A stretch of DNA of 64,000 nt from JAAYJM01 sp964498585 (GCA_964498585.1 CAZCHH010000009.1:1-64000), one strand, 5' to 3'; numbered from the stretch's first letter, positions 1 through 9,240 are shown. Translations and numbers: made by a program. The notes: a model not told the origin generated them from the sequence alone.

Positions 1-2
1 AT

Positions 3-284
3 CAGATGTTTGCTGGAGATTTATTGACAAAAGATTTTTGGACAAATGAAGTCTATTGGCTTTCGAGTGTATTGGCATACAACATAAGCGTCTGGATGCG
101 TAAATTATGCGATGAGAAAAGTTGGCACGAGGAGCCATCAACATTTCGTAATTGGTTTGTGCAATTAGCAGGAAAACTCACACGAGGTAATGGGTATGAA
201 TATTTAAAGATGTATAGCAACTATTATTACAAGGATAGATGGCGGCGAATAGAAGATGGAGTGAATAATCTAAGATTTGCATAA
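3..284 (+). CDS. IS1380-type transposase, C-terminal part (cut by window edge)
   Basis: The reading frame is open to the left edge, so this is the C-terminal end of a longer gene and not a small gene starting at the ATG at position 6. The segment is rich in aromatic and basic residues, with a TFRNWFVQLAGKL block followed by a YEYLKM...WRRIEDGVNNLRF tail. That pattern is typical of the end of IS1380-family DDE transposases, in which the last catalytic acidic residue lies upstream of what is visible. Such enzymes cut and paste their own insertion sequence. I see no neighbouring gene in the same element. Family assignment is from recognition of the C-terminal pattern only; another IS4-like group is possible. 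Confidence 0.7.
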   Translation, partial: QMFAGDLLTKDFWTNEVYWLSSVLAYNISVWMRKLCDEKSWHEEPSTFRNWFVQLAGKLTRGNGYEYLKMYSNYYYKDRWRRIEDGVNNLRFA

Positions 285-615
285 AAAAAAAGAGGTTTTA
301 AAATGTAAAAACATAAAAACAATGGCGAACTATGCCTAAATGTTGATTTTTAGTGCATTTTTTAATAAAAATGTAATGAAAATAGAACAAAAATCAACAA
401 TCAGTATCAAAATTTTATAATTTAAAAAAAAAATTGATAAAATTTTGCTGGGGTGTTGTATTTTAAAAAGCTAAAAATGTTACTTTAAAAATTTAGGTAT
501 TATATTTGTTTTAAAGTATTTAATTAATTTTGTTAATTTGAAATCAAAAGCTTAAAGTAACTTTTTCTTTATAAAAACGTATTTTATTTAGTTTTTAATA
601 AATTTGGAGAACACA
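285..615. other. Gene-free stretch: right flank of the IS and leader of the next gene
   Basis: About 330 bases of very AT-rich DNA. It must contain the right end of the insertion sequence, but I could not define a terminal inverted repeat without the left end. Short inverted stretches around 405-455 (ATCAAAATTTTATAAT against ATTGATAAAATTTTG) could be part of the IS end or a weak hairpin. GGAGA at 606-610 serves as the ribosome binding site for the gene at 616. Confidence 0.4.
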
Positions 616-1569
616 ATGAAAGCGAAACTTAAACTGATTTTTTTAGTTCTGTTTACTTTTTCTTCTTATTTTCTATATGCAGAAGAAATGAAGGGATCTG
701 AAGCTATGATTAGTGAAAAATCAACAATGATTAATCTTTATTCTGATGATGATTTTTGGGATGATGACTGGTTGGATTTAGATATATTTGAATCTGATGA
801 CCATTATACAAAAAAAAGTTATCCTACTATTGAATTTCAGTGGGGATTTTCCAAACCATTAACTCATAATGACTTATTATCACAAAAATTTTTAGATGCC
901 GGCGCTATGGATTTTCGCATTGGACACACCAAGAAAAAAATCAGGGAAAAATATGAAAATATTGTTGAAATTGATTTTGATTTCCTATTTCTTGGTAGAA
1001 TTACCAAAGACTTAGCTACAAGCGATGAAGAGACAAACGATAAAGTTGAATTAAATGCATGGCGATTCGGAATTAGCTCCCTTGATGGTTATGCTTATAA
1101 ACTTGGTGGAACTGGTGAATTATTGCTTTATCATAGCAAAGGTATGGTTTGGACTAAATCAGAATTTTCTTCAGATGCACCAAGTGAGCAGTTGATTGAT
1201 ATGCAAAACACTTATGATGATGTTTTTCGTTTTGGAAATTGCTTTGAAGGTGGTATCAAATATCAAATTGTTGAACCAATTGCAGTAAATATTGGTTTTG
1301 AAAGAACTATTGTTTACCCTCGTCATCTTTTTTGGTACTGGGCTGGTAGTGAATTAATTGAAGCAGTTGGACACGGCTTAGTAAGTGGTTTTGTTGATGA
1401 AGTTATGAAATCTTCTCCAATTGCTGCTCCAATCGTTTACTTTGTTTTACAGAATGCTATTTCGTATGGCTCCTTCGAATTAAGGAAAAAATATATGAAC
1501 TGGCCCTTTAAAACTGCTATGCCACTTCTGATTGATAATTACAAAGTAGGAGTTTCTTTTGCTTTTTAA
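616..1569 (+). CDS. Putative exported or outer-membrane protein of unknown function
   Basis: The protein has 317 residues. I chose the ATG at 616, which has GGAGA six bases upstream, over an in-frame TTG at 604. Residues 1-22 form a classical signal peptide ending in YLYA|EE. A strongly acidic, Trp-rich stretch follows (about residues 40-65, DDDFWDDDWLDLD). The rest alternates aromatic and polar residues with several Gly-Tyr pairs, and ends in VGVSFAF. A final Phe with alternating hydrophobics is typical of outer-membrane beta-barrels, so a barrel is plausible. I recognise no family. It lies alone between the IS remnant and a repeat block, so context gives no function. Confidence 0.6.
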   Translation: MKAKLKLIFLVLFTFSSYFLYAEEMKGSEAMISEKSTMINLYSDDDFWDDDWLDLDIFESDDHYTKKSYPTIEFQWGFSKPLTHNDLLSQKFLDAGAMDFRIGHTKKKIREKYENIVEIDFDFLFLGRITKDLATSDEETNDKVELNAWRFGISSLDGYAYKLGGTGELLLYHSKGMVWTKSEFSSDAPSEQLIDMQNTYDDVFRFGNCFEGGIKYQIVEPIAVNIGFERTIVYPRHLFWYWAGSELIEAVGHGLVSGFVDEVMKSSPIAAPIVYFVLQNAISYGSFELRKKYMNWPFKTAMPLLIDNYKVGVSFAF

Positions 1570-1995
1570 GGAAATATTTATTTTCACTGTCATTCTTCGC
1601 TGCGCTCCAAATGAACCACTTCGGCTTTTTTAGCACATAAATTTATATATAACATATATTTTTAATGATATATATGCAAACGGAAGTTATCGGATGACTA
1701 CAATTCATCCGATGACTATAAAGTTTATTTTCTCAAAAGTAAACATCTTCGTTTATATTCGCTTACAAATGACATCTTTTCTTGTCATTCTGGCGTATGC
1801 CAGAATCCATCTTGGGAAAGCAAGTGAGCTTGCTCACTTAAATCATTTGGGCAAGCCCAAATGCTTCTTTGAATGAGCTAAATTGAATAGCGTTGAACAA
1901 TAATAAGATAAATTCTGACATCCGTCAGAATGACACATTTAGTGATGTCATCTCCATTTAAATAAAGTTCTTCCTTCATTTTGGGGCTCGGTATT
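1570..1995. repeat. Composite palindromic repeat: module A (copy A1) plus module H
   Basis: The gene-free stretch 1570-2134 is mostly repeat. A small palindrome lies at 1690-1712 (TCGGATGA...TCATCCGA). Module A1 runs from 1783 (GTCATTCTGGCGTATGCCAG) to 1934, where the other arm reads TTCTGACATCCGTCAGAATG. Each arm carries its own inner palindrome (GGCGTATGCC and GACATCCGTC), and the centre holds further inverted words (ATTTGGGCAAGCCCAAAT). A module H tail (GATGTCATCTCCATTTAAAT) follows at 1946-1995. The same words recur at 14.8, 45.4, 51.8 and 54.1 kb. The long frame at 1694-1876 is an accident of the repeat. Confidence 0.8.
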
Positions 1996-2134
1996 AAACA
2001 AGAAAGTAAATCTTTTAACGAAATACTACACTAATGACTAATAACGAATGACCAAGAAAAGAATTTAACTGATTAATTATTTACTACAGAACAAACCTCC
2101 TAACACCTTTATTTCCAATATTGAGCATTTATAT

Positions 2135-2701
2135 TTACCAATTTCTTACATCGCTTCGCAATAAGCTATATACTTCAATATCAGTAAAAATATTGTTGTT
2201 TAAAAGTTCGCCATCACGTTCAATACCTTCAAATTCAAATCCTAATCTAATTGGGATACTTCTGCTCGGAATATTGGCAACAGCGCATTTTATTTGGATT
2301 CTGTTAAGTTCTAATTCATTAAATGCAAAATCAATCAAAGACTTTACTGACAGCGTTATTATACCTTTTTTTTGAAAATGCTCTGAAAGCCAGTAACCTA
2401 TTTCAGTTTTTTTATTTAATTTATCGGTGGCTTTGAAACCAATAAGTCCAGCGAATTCAGAACTATACTTAATAACAAAAATATATTCTTTTTCTTCATC
2501 TGGAGTATTTTCAATTTTATTTATAAAATCTTTTGTATTTTCAATACTTTTTGTATAACTAACGAAAGGAAGCCAAGTGCCTAAATAATTCCTTTGAGAA
2601 TCAATTGTTGTGAATATGTCATTTGCATCACTTATATCAATTTGTTTTAGTGAGATAGATTCGTTAATATTGATTACTTTTATATTTTGAATTTCATTCA
2701 T
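2135..2701 (-). CDS. GNAT-family N-acetyltransferase, RimJ/RimL-like
   Basis: The protein has 188 residues. The pattern ISLKQIDISDANDIFTTID near the start, an LGTWLPFV segment, the GYWLSEHFQKKGIITLSVKSL block (acetyl-CoA pyrophosphate-binding region, about residues 100-125) and RIQIKCAVANIPSRSIPIRLGFEFEG fit the RimL/YdaF type of acetyltransferase. These enzymes move acetyl from acetyl-CoA to protein N-termini or small amines; the substrate cannot be read from sequence. The length is normal. It ends in a repeat-rich gap and lies 66 bases downstream of the aldolase gene on the same strand, so co-transcription is possible but functional linkage is not evident. Confidence 0.85.
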   Translation of the reverse strand: MNEIQNIKVININESISLKQIDISDANDIFTTIDSQRNYLGTWLPFVSYTKSIENTKDFINKIENTPDEEKEYIFVIKYSSEFAGLIGFKATDKLNKKTEIGYWLSEHFQKKGIITLSVKSLIDFAFNELELNRIQIKCAVANIPSRSIPIRLGFEFEGIERDGELLNNNIFTDIEVYSLLRSDVRNW

Positions 2702-2767
2702 AAATAATTTAAATGTTCCGATTCAAATAAGAAATGATATTACTGCTCTGAAAGTTGATAATAATAT

Positions 2768-3442
2768 TTAGATATTAATAAATTGCTTTTTTTCTGCCTG
2801 CATTTTTTCATAATCTTTTAAAAATGCTTCAACGCCGGCGTCAGTCAATGGATGTCTGAGCGATTGCATTATTACTTTGTATGGCACTGTTGCAATGTGG
2901 GCTCCAGCTTTTGCTGCTTCTATAATGTGCATTGGATGGCGGATTGAGGCAGCTATTATTTCAGAAGTATATCCCTGAACATCCCAAATATCGCAAATGT
3001 CTTGAAGAACTATTGTGCTGTTATCTGAAATATCGTCTAATCTTCCCATAAATAAAGAAACATAGCTGGCTCCAGCGTTATTTGCAGCGATTGCCTGTGT
3101 TGCACTGAAAATTAATGTTACATTGGTAGGAATATCTTTTTTTGCAAGTTCATATACTGCCATTAAACCTTCTGGAATCATAGGCACCTTTATTGTTGCT
3201 TCAGGGAACCATGAAACAATGTCTTCAGCTTCACGAAGCATTCCTTCACAATTTGTAGAATTTACTTCGACTGAAAGATGACCACCTACGAGGGAATGAA
3301 TTTCTAATATTCTTTGTTTGACATCAACTTTTGGGTCCTCTTTTGCCAAAAGTGATGGGTTGGTCGTTACACCACTGATAAATCCTAATTTTGCAGCATA
3401 TCTTATATGCTCTATGTTTGCGGTATCAATGTAAATATCCAT
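2768..3442 (-). CDS. fsa: Transaldolase / fructose-6-phosphate aldolase-like enzyme
   Basis: The protein has 224 residues, the short single-barrel form of the transaldolase family. Visible signatures are MDIYIDTANIEHIR at the N-terminus, SGVTTNPSLLAKE, and ATIKVPMIPEG, where the Lys is expected to form the Schiff base. NVTLIFSATQA and the C-terminal HPLTDAGVEAFLKDYEK also match. It acts in the cytoplasm, either as a transaldolase of the pentose-phosphate pathway or as an F6P aldolase; short members have both activities and sequence alone does not decide. Rpe, another pentose-phosphate enzyme, is encoded at 27.2 kb but is unlinked. A Bacteroidota-like promoter lies just upstream. Confidence 0.9.
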   Translation of the reverse strand: MDIYIDTANIEHIRYAAKLGFISGVTTNPSLLAKEDPKVDVKQRILEIHSLVGGHLSVEVNSTNCEGMLREAEDIVSWFPEATIKVPMIPEGLMAVYELAKKDIPTNVTLIFSATQAIAANNAGASYVSLFMGRLDDISDNSTIVLQDICDIWDVQGYTSEIIAASIRHPMHIIEAAKAGAHIATVPYKVIMQSLRHPLTDAGVEAFLKDYEKMQAEKKQFINI

Positions 3443-3474
3443 TTTATTTCCTTATTTGTAAAAATACTCTTTTA

Positions 3475-3504
3475 CAAAATTAACAATTTTTATTATACTC
3501 AAAA
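3475..3504 (-). promoter_or_regulatory. Putative Bacteroidota-type promoter for the transaldolase gene
   Basis: Read on the minus strand, TTTTG (3500-3504) is followed after 17 bases by TAATTTTG (3475-3482). This matches the known TTTG ... TAnnTTTG pattern of the Bacteroidota housekeeping sigma factor. The -7 box lies 33 bases before the start codon. In DNA this AT-rich chance matches occur, so confidence is moderate. Confidence 0.35.
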
Positions 3505-3555
3505 TTTAAACATAAAGTTATTAGTCATAATATCATCAATTTGTTCTTTATATTA

Positions 3556-3905
3556 AATAACTCCTCTTACGTAATTCTATTTTAAGATGTTAAGTAAGTT
3601 AAGTTGATGCACTATTTTCTTTTTAACACAAGTACCTTCACCTCTCAAGAGTAATGTCACGGAGATAAGTAATTAATTATTATGGATAATTTCTTAAATT
3701 TCAAGTAGTCGTCATTATTTGTAATATAATAATAAAAATTTAAAGAATTAAAGTGTTAAAAGGTCTTATTATTAAAGTTATTATAGTTTATATTTAAGAT
3801 TGTATAAGTTAAATAAATATTTGTTTGTGTATGTAAAAAATTTGAATTATTCGCTTATCTCCGTGACATTACTCTCAAGAGGGGAATTGCGTAAGGTGAG
3901 TTATT
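3556..3905. repeat. MITE-like inverted element, module D copy 1
   Basis: The gap 3443-3994 is dominated by this roughly 350-base element. Its ends are inverted: AATAACTCCTCTTACGTAAT at the left and ATTGCGTAAGGTGAGTTATT at the right. Inside each end a second inverted pair reads CTCTCAAGAGTAATGTCACG (from 3637) and CGTGACATTACTCTCAAGAG (from 3862). The AT-rich core matches, in reverse orientation, the copy at 9743-10190. There is no coding capacity inside. The restriction-modification gene starts 90 bases to the right. Confidence 0.8.
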
Positions 3906-3994
3906 CAAAAAAAGAAAATTCAAAGAATTTTACTTCTTCATAAATTTTTTTTTATTTTTGTAAAATAATGAATAATTAATTCAAAAATAAAAAT

Positions 3995-6706
3995 ATGCCT
4001 TTAAGTTGGAATGAAATCAAAGAGCGGGCAGTCGATTTTTCAAAGGAATGGGAAAACGCCTGCAACGAAGAAGCAGACGCAAAACCCTTTTTAGACGCTT
4101 TCTTTAATGTATTTGGTATTAGCAGAAAAAAAGTGGCTACTTTCGAGCATAAAGTGAAAAAACTTGACGAGAGCGATGGCTATATTGATATGCTTTGGAA
4201 AGGGACGATTTTAATTGAAATGAAAAGCCGCGGGAAAAATCTCGACAAAGCTTTAGTGCAGGCAAAAGAATATTTACAGGGTTTGCCTCAGCACGAACTT
4301 CCCAAATATCTCCTTATTTCCGATTTCCAAAATTTCCGGCTCTTCGACCTCGAAGACGATACCAAAGTCGAATTTAAACTGAATGAACTTGTTTATAACG
4401 TCCAGCATTTCGGATACATTCTGGGTTTTCAGAAAAAAGTTTATAAAGAGCAAGACCCCGCGAACATTCAAGCTGCTGAACGTATGGGGAAAATCCACGA
4501 CAGATTGAAGGAAATCGGCTATGACGGGCATCCGCTCGAAGTGTATTTGGTGCGGCTGCTGTTTTGCCTCTTTGCCGAAGATACTACCATTTTCAATAAA
4601 ACGCAGTTTCAGGACTTCATTGAGCAAAGGACTAACGAAGATGGAAGCGACCTCGCTGCTAAACTGAACGAGCTTTTTCAGGTGCTTAATACTCCGCGTG
4701 AAAATCGCTTTAAAAATCTGGACGAGCAGCTTGCCGAATTTCCTTATATAAATGGACGTTTGTTTGAAGAAATGCTACCTACTGCGAGTTTCGATAAGAA
4801 AATGCGTTTGGCTCTCCTTGATTGCTGCGCGATTGACTGGGCAAAGATTTCACCTGCTATTTTCGGCTCTATGTTCCAAAGCGTGATGAATCCTAAAGAA
4901 AGGCGAAATCTCGGCGCCCACTATACTTCTGAAAAAAATATTCTGAAACTCATTAAACCGCTTTTCCTTGATGAACTTTGGAACGAATTTGAAAATGTAA
5001 AGGATAACAAAAGCAAACTTCAGGAGTTTCACAAAAAGCTGAGCAAACTGAAATTCCTCGACCCTGCTTGCGGTTGCGGTAATTTCCTTGTGATTACATA
5101 CAGGGAGTTGCGGCTTTTGGAACTTGAAATATTGCGTTCACTTTATAAAACTGGGCAGGGCGTCCTTGATATTCGCGATATTATCTGGCTTGATGTGGAT
5201 ATGTTCTACGGTATTGAATACGAAGAGTTCCCTGCACGCATTGCAGAAGTGGCTATGTGGCTTATTGACCACCAAATGAATCTGCTTGTCAGCTTTGAGT
5301 TCGGGCAGTATTTTTCCCGCCTTCCACTGAAAAAATCTGCTAATATAACAAACGGAAACGCCTTGCAAATTGACTGGGAAACCATTGTTCCAAAAAACGA
5401 ACTTTCTTACATTTTGGGTAATCCGCCCTTTGTTGGGTCTAAAATGATGACGGTTGAACAAAGAAACGATGTTTTAAAGGAAGCTAATAATATAAAAGGA
5501 AGCGGTGTTTTGGATTACGTAACTGCTTGGTATTTTAAAGCATCAAAGTTTATTCAGGGAACTAAAATTAAAGCAGCTTTTGTTTCTACAAATTCAATTA
5601 CACAAGGAGAACAGGTTTCTATTATTTGGAGCGAGTTATTAAACAATTATAAAATAAAAATTCACTTTGCACACAAAACGTTTAAATGGAGTAATGAAGC
5701 AAAAGGAAACGCTGCAGTTTATTGTGTAATAATCGGTTTTGCTAATTTTGATACTGATAATAAAAAGATATTTGATTATGAGGATATAAAAGGAGAACCT
5801 ATTGAATTAAAAGTAAAAAATGTTAATCCATATTTAGTAGATGCCAAAGACATTTTTATTTTTAAAAGAAGAAAACCAATAAATGAAGTTCCAGAAATTG
5901 TTTTTGGAAATATGCCGAATGATGGTGGAAATTTTTTTATTATAGATGAAGAAATTAAAGAATACATAGAACAGGAACCTTTATCAGAAAAGTATATTAA
6001 ACCTTTTTTAGGTGCTCAGGAATATTTAAATGGAAAGAAAAAATGGTGTTTATGGTTTTATAAAAATTTTGAACCAAAAGATTTGAATTTAATGCCTATT
6101 ACTTATCAAAGAATAAAAAATGTTGAAAAATTAAGGAAAAACAGCAGTAGAAAAACAACAAGGAATTTAGCTTCTTTTCCTACATTATTTGGGGAAGTAA
6201 GACAACCTGATTCTGATTTTATTCTAATTCCGCGTGTTTCATCTGAAAATAGAAAAGTTATTCCTATGAGTATTTTTAACTCTGATTTTATTGTTGGTGA
6301 TTCTTGTTTAGCAATACCAAATGCAAAATTATTTCATCTGGGAGTACTTCAATCTTCTATGCACATGGCATGGGTTAAATATGTTTGTGGAAGATTAAAA
6401 AGTGATTTCAGATATTCAAATGAAATTGTTTACAACAACTTCCCCTGGCCTGAGCAGCCGGGCGAAAAGCAAGTCGAAGCAATAGAGAAAGCGGCACAGA
6501 AAGTATTGGACGCAAGAGCAGAGTACCCGGACAGTTCTTTAGCCGATTTATACGACCCCTTGACAATGCCCCCAAATTTAGTCAAAGCCCATAACGAATT
6601 AGACAAAGCAGTTGATTTAGCATACCGCCCGCAGCCATTTACAACGGAGGCAAAGCGTATGGAATTTCTCTTTGAACTCTACGAGAAAACTTTAAATAAT
6701 GATTAA
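3995..6706 (+). CDS. Type IIL (MmeI-like) restriction-modification fusion enzyme
   Basis: The 903 residues match the usual length of MmeI-type enzymes, which join endonuclease, N6-adenine methyltransferase and target recognition in one chain. The N-terminus shows the PD-ExK nuclease set D65...E75-M-K77 (GYIDMLWKGTILIEMKSRG). A helical linker follows, then methyltransferase motif I at 356 (DPACGCG) and motif IV at 476 (NPPF). A target-recognition region and the family C-terminus (NEIVYNNFPWPEQP) complete it. A single protein both modifies and cuts, so no separate partner is needed and none is present. Base composition is mosaic: sampled rows give about 33-53% GC before 5460, 18-32% from 5460 to 6430, then about 45-52%. 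The nuclease residues look intact, so it may be active. Confidence 0.9.
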   Translation: MPLSWNEIKERAVDFSKEWENACNEEADAKPFLDAFFNVFGISRKKVATFEHKVKKLDESDGYIDMLWKGTILIEMKSRGKNLDKALVQAKEYLQGLPQHELPKYLLISDFQNFRLFDLEDDTKVEFKLNELVYNVQHFGYILGFQKKVYKEQDPANIQAAERMGKIHDRLKEIGYDGHPLEVYLVRLLFCLFAEDTTIFNKTQFQDFIEQRTNEDGSDLAAKLNELFQVLNTPRENRFKNLDEQLAEFPYINGRLFEEMLPTASFDKKMRLALLDCCAIDWAKISPAIFGSMFQSVMNPKERRNLGAHYTSEKNILKLIKPLFLDELWNEFENVKDNKSKLQEFHKKLSKLKFLDPACGCGNFLVITYRELRLLELEILRSLYKTGQGVLDIRDIIWLDVDMFYGIEYEEFPARIAEVAMWLIDHQMNLLVSFEFGQYFSRLPLKKSANITNGNALQIDWETIVPKNELSYILGNPPFVGSKMMTVEQRNDVLKEANNIKGSGVLDYVTAWYFKASKFIQGTKIKAAFVSTNSITQGEQVSIIWSELLNNYKIKIHFAHKTFKWSNEAKGNAAVYCVIIGFANFDTDNKKIFDYEDIKGEPIELKVKNVNPYLVDAKDIFIFKRRKPINEVPEIVFGNMPNDGGNFFIIDEEIKEYIEQEPLSEKYIKPFLGAQEYLNGKKKWCLWFYKNFEPKDLNLMPITYQRIKNVEKLRKNSSRKTTRNLASFPTLFGEVRQPDSDFILIPRVSSENRKVIPMSIFNSDFIVGDSCLAIPNAKLFHLGVLQSSMHMAWVKYVCGRLKSDFRYSNEIVYNNFPWPEQPGEKQVEAIEKAAQKVLDARAEYPDSSLADLYDPLTMPPNLVKAHNELDKAVDLAYRPQPFTTEAKRMEFLFELYEKTLNND

Positions 6707-6732
6707 TGATTAATGATTAATTGTTAGTTTGA

Positions 6733-6972
6733 TTTGTCATTCTGAACCCCAAGATAAAGCAAGTGCTTTATTTAAATAGAGATGACATCAATTAACACAG
6801 TCATTCTGAACGAAGTGAAGAATCCAGAGAGTAGTGGTTAAAAAATTTCTGGATTCTTCACTTCGTTCAGAATGACCGACAAACTATAATGTAATTCCGA
6901 AACGAAGTGAGGAATCTCAAGTATCGTGGTAGCAATGACTTGTGAGATTTCTCACTTCGTTTCGAAATGACA
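6733..6972. repeat. Composite repeat H-B-C downstream of the R-M gene
   Basis: Three palindromic modules fill the gap 6707-7050. Module H is at 6733-6789 (AAAGCAAGTGCTTTATTTAA, then GATGACATC). Module B1 at 6800-6876 has near-perfect arms (GAACGAAGTGAAGAATCCAG paired with its complement ending at 6871). Module C1 at 6894-6972 has arms CCGAAACGAAGTGAGGAATC and TTTCTCACTTCGTTTCGAAA around a conserved TATCGTGGTAGCAA centre. B and C share the CGAAGTGA(A/G)GAATC word and may be one superfamily. Confidence 0.8.
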
Positions 6973-7007
6973 CAATATAAAAAGTCTTTTAACGAATTAT
7001 AACACTA

Positions 7008-7049
7008 ATCATTTATCATTAACAATTAACAATTAATAATTAACAATTA
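7008..7049. repeat. AT-rich degenerate tandem repeat next to the branching-enzyme stop codon
   Basis: Repeats of roughly TAACAATTAA/TAATAATTAA run up to the last codons of the minus-strand gene ending at 7051. Similar runs abut the stop codons at 10281, 40224, 56201 and near 60097. Each unit is partly self-complementary, so either strand could form weak hairpins. Confidence 0.55.
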
Positions 7050-7050
7050 T

Positions 7051-8769
7051 TTATTCTTTCCACCAGCTCAAATCAAGTTCGGTAAATAGAGAATTTCTTT
7101 GCTCTGTTTCTTCTATGTATTTCCAGTCCTGTGGAGAAAGTTGCCCAGTTTCCTTTAGCTTTTCAAGTTTATTGAGCATCGTATTGAAATCAGAATGATG
7201 AAATGAAAAGCGCTGTTCGGCATAGTCACGGGCAGAGAATGTATAAATCAGGAATTGCCAGTCAGATGCCTGCATTAATAATAACTCCCGAAGTGCCTGT
7301 TTCAAAACTCTCGTTTCATCTTCATTTAAATTATTTACGGGGTATTTTTCATAAACAGCTTTCAGACGATTTTCATTGTCGTAAAGTTGCACCCAAGTCC
7401 ATTTTGTATCCTCATTACTCCAGACATCGTGATTATTATTTTCACCCCAGGAACCTTCGGGAAGTAGCATTACTTCCTTTGGTTTTATTCTGCTGTATTG
7501 CTCAAAAGTAGTTGCAGAATTAACGTAAGGAGAATGATGTAACCCTTTCAGCACTGCTTTTATAAATTGCGGACCTTCGAACCACCAATGCCCAAAAAGT
7601 TCGGTATCAAAAGGAGTGCAGACAGTAGCAAATTTTCCAGTTGTTCTTTGGTAAAAATTTGATGTGTTTTCGATATGATGGATAAAATGATTTGACTGCA
7701 TATCAATTTTTTCTGCGGTCCAATCCGGGTGATAAAGAAGTTTATACATCATATCGGCTTTATTATCAGTAACCCGCCAATACCTTAGACGAGAATCATT
7801 ACTTTTTTTATGGAAATCAAGATAGTTCGACTCTCCGGGATAGCCGACCTGACCACTCCAGACCTGCATAGAAATATCGTGATGTCGGGTAAAAGCTGCT
7901 GCAGTTCCATATTGTGTCTTCTCGCTTGAACTACATTGAAATAAAGAAAGTGGTGATTTATCGAAGCTATTGGGAATATTTTCATAAGAATTTGAACCGA
8001 TAGAAACAAATTTATCCTTTTCTGCATCAATAAAAACGCCGAGTGGAGTTGCTCTTTCTGTTAAATCCTGGTCTGTTATAAAATAATTCAAACCATACCG
8101 GGCAAGAAACTGCTCAATACCGGGTCGCAAATGCTCCTTGTGATAAGGAGCAATTGGAATAAGAGATTTCCAGTTATACGAAGGGCGGTAGGCACATTCT
8201 GGCAGCCATATTCCACGTGCTTCACGTCCAAAATGTTTTTTATAGTTTTCAGAAGCAAGCTGAACCTGCAAATTTACGCTTTTGTCTGTTGCAAGAAGAG
8301 GAAGATAGCCGTGAGTAGCGCCACAAGTAAGGATTTCTATAGCTCCGCTGTCCTGCAATTTTTTAAAAGCCCCTATAATTGAATTGCTGTATTTATGAAC
8401 AAAGTCATTTTTCCTTTGCTCATACCACCACTGCCAGTATTTTGTTAAATAAATATGATGAAGGTCGTAGCCCCAGTCAGTATATTTTTTTTCATCACCT
8501 GAGGCAGCCGCAATTTTTTCATCACAATATTTAATAAAAATTTCTTTGAAATCCTGATGCTCAAGCTGTTCACAAAGAACAGGAGATATATCCAAAGTAA
8601 CTTTTGGATAAATACCTTCTTCCATCAATTCATTAAATACATTAAGCAATGGGATATAACATTCGGCAACGGCTTCAGTGAGCCAATCGACTCCGTGGGG
8701 CCATGTGCCGTGGTGTAAAACCCATGGTAAATGGGTATGCAGGACTAATATGAAGTTTCCTGAGTGCAT
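7051..8769 (-). CDS. GH57-family 1,4-alpha-glucan branching enzyme
   Basis: The 572-residue protein carries the GH57 conserved regions in order: HTHLPW (11-16), GATHGYLPLL (150-159), GIWLPECAYRP with the nucleophile Glu191, and TPFDTELFGHWWFEGP with the acid/base Asp388. A helical C-terminal domain containing QASDWQF follows; this arrangement characterises the branching-enzyme subfamily. The enzyme makes alpha-1,6 branches in glycogen-like glucans in the cytoplasm. It is the last gene of a minus-strand series behind a STAS antagonist (8-base gap) and an anti-sigma-type kinase, an unusual linkage. The N-terminus MHSGNF runs directly into the first motif, as expected. GH57 alpha-amylase or transferase activity is the alternative. 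Confidence 0.9.
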   Translation of the reverse strand: MHSGNFILVLHTHLPWVLHHGTWPHGVDWLTEAVAECYIPLLNVFNELMEEGIYPKVTLDISPVLCEQLEHQDFKEIFIKYCDEKIAAASGDEKKYTDWGYDLHHIYLTKYWQWWYEQRKNDFVHKYSNSIIGAFKKLQDSGAIEILTCGATHGYLPLLATDKSVNLQVQLASENYKKHFGREARGIWLPECAYRPSYNWKSLIPIAPYHKEHLRPGIEQFLARYGLNYFITDQDLTERATPLGVFIDAEKDKFVSIGSNSYENIPNSFDKSPLSLFQCSSSEKTQYGTAAAFTRHHDISMQVWSGQVGYPGESNYLDFHKKSNDSRLRYWRVTDNKADMMYKLLYHPDWTAEKIDMQSNHFIHHIENTSNFYQRTTGKFATVCTPFDTELFGHWWFEGPQFIKAVLKGLHHSPYVNSATTFEQYSRIKPKEVMLLPEGSWGENNNHDVWSNEDTKWTWVQLYDNENRLKAVYEKYPVNNLNEDETRVLKQALRELLLMQASDWQFLIYTFSARDYAEQRFSFHHSDFNTMLNKLEKLKETGQLSPQDWKYIEETEQRNSLFTELDLSWWKE

Positions 8770-8777
8770 AATTTCCT

Positions 8778-9110
8778 TTATAAAGCAGCTAATGCTTCTT
8801 GTTCAGTTTCAACTACCTGGATAATTGAGATGAAACCGCTGATTTTAAAGATTTCTTTAATATTTTCATTCATAGCAAAAAGAACAACTGAGCCGTTTCC
8901 TTTTTTTGCTAATTTTGCAAAAAGAAGAATTGCTCTAAGTCCAGAGCTGCTGATATACTCAATTTTTGAGAAATCAATCGCTAATTTGTTCTCACCAGCT
9001 TCGATAACCGGCTTAATTGTGTTTTCCAATGTTTCGCTGGAAACAGAATCAATTCTTCCGTTAATACGAATTATTAGTTTGCCGTCTTTTTTTTCCTGTA
9101 AAATTTCCAT
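8778..9110 (-). CDS. STAS-domain anti-sigma factor antagonist (SpoIIAA/RsbV type)
   Basis: The 110-residue protein is a single STAS domain: a GKLIIRINGRIDSVSSETLE strand-loop, LAIDFSKIEYISSSGLRAILL with the phosphorylatable serine (probably Ser55), then GNGSVVLFAMNENIKEIFKISGF. Proteins of this type switch partners: unphosphorylated they bind the cognate anti-sigma kinase and free the sigma factor or other target, and the kinase inactivates them. The likely kinase is encoded 130 bases upstream on the same strand. The branching-enzyme gene starts 8 bases downstream, suggesting one transcript. No sigma factor gene or PP2C phosphatase is in this window. Confidence 0.9.
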   Translation of the reverse strand: MEILQEKKDGKLIIRINGRIDSVSSETLENTIKPVIEAGENKLAIDFSKIEYISSSGLRAILLFAKLAKKGNGSVVLFAMNENIKEIFKISGFISIIQVVETEQEALAAL

Positions 9111-9240
9111 TTGCTTTCCTTTTATATATAATGATTTGATTTTTCTTGCTAATTCATAACATTTTAAAATCCATACTACATTTCATTGCTATTTTTTGTA
9201 TAAATTTCAAAGTGTAAAAATAAGAAAATAAAATGTATTT

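Noticed and set aside
1694..1876. Open frame of 60 codons
   Set aside because: It lies entirely inside palindromic modules A and H, and the same words occur elsewhere in other frames.
7203..7511. Plus-strand open frame opposite the branching-enzyme gene
   Set aside because: Shadow of the GH57 coding sequence, whose catalytic motifs are intact on the minus strand.
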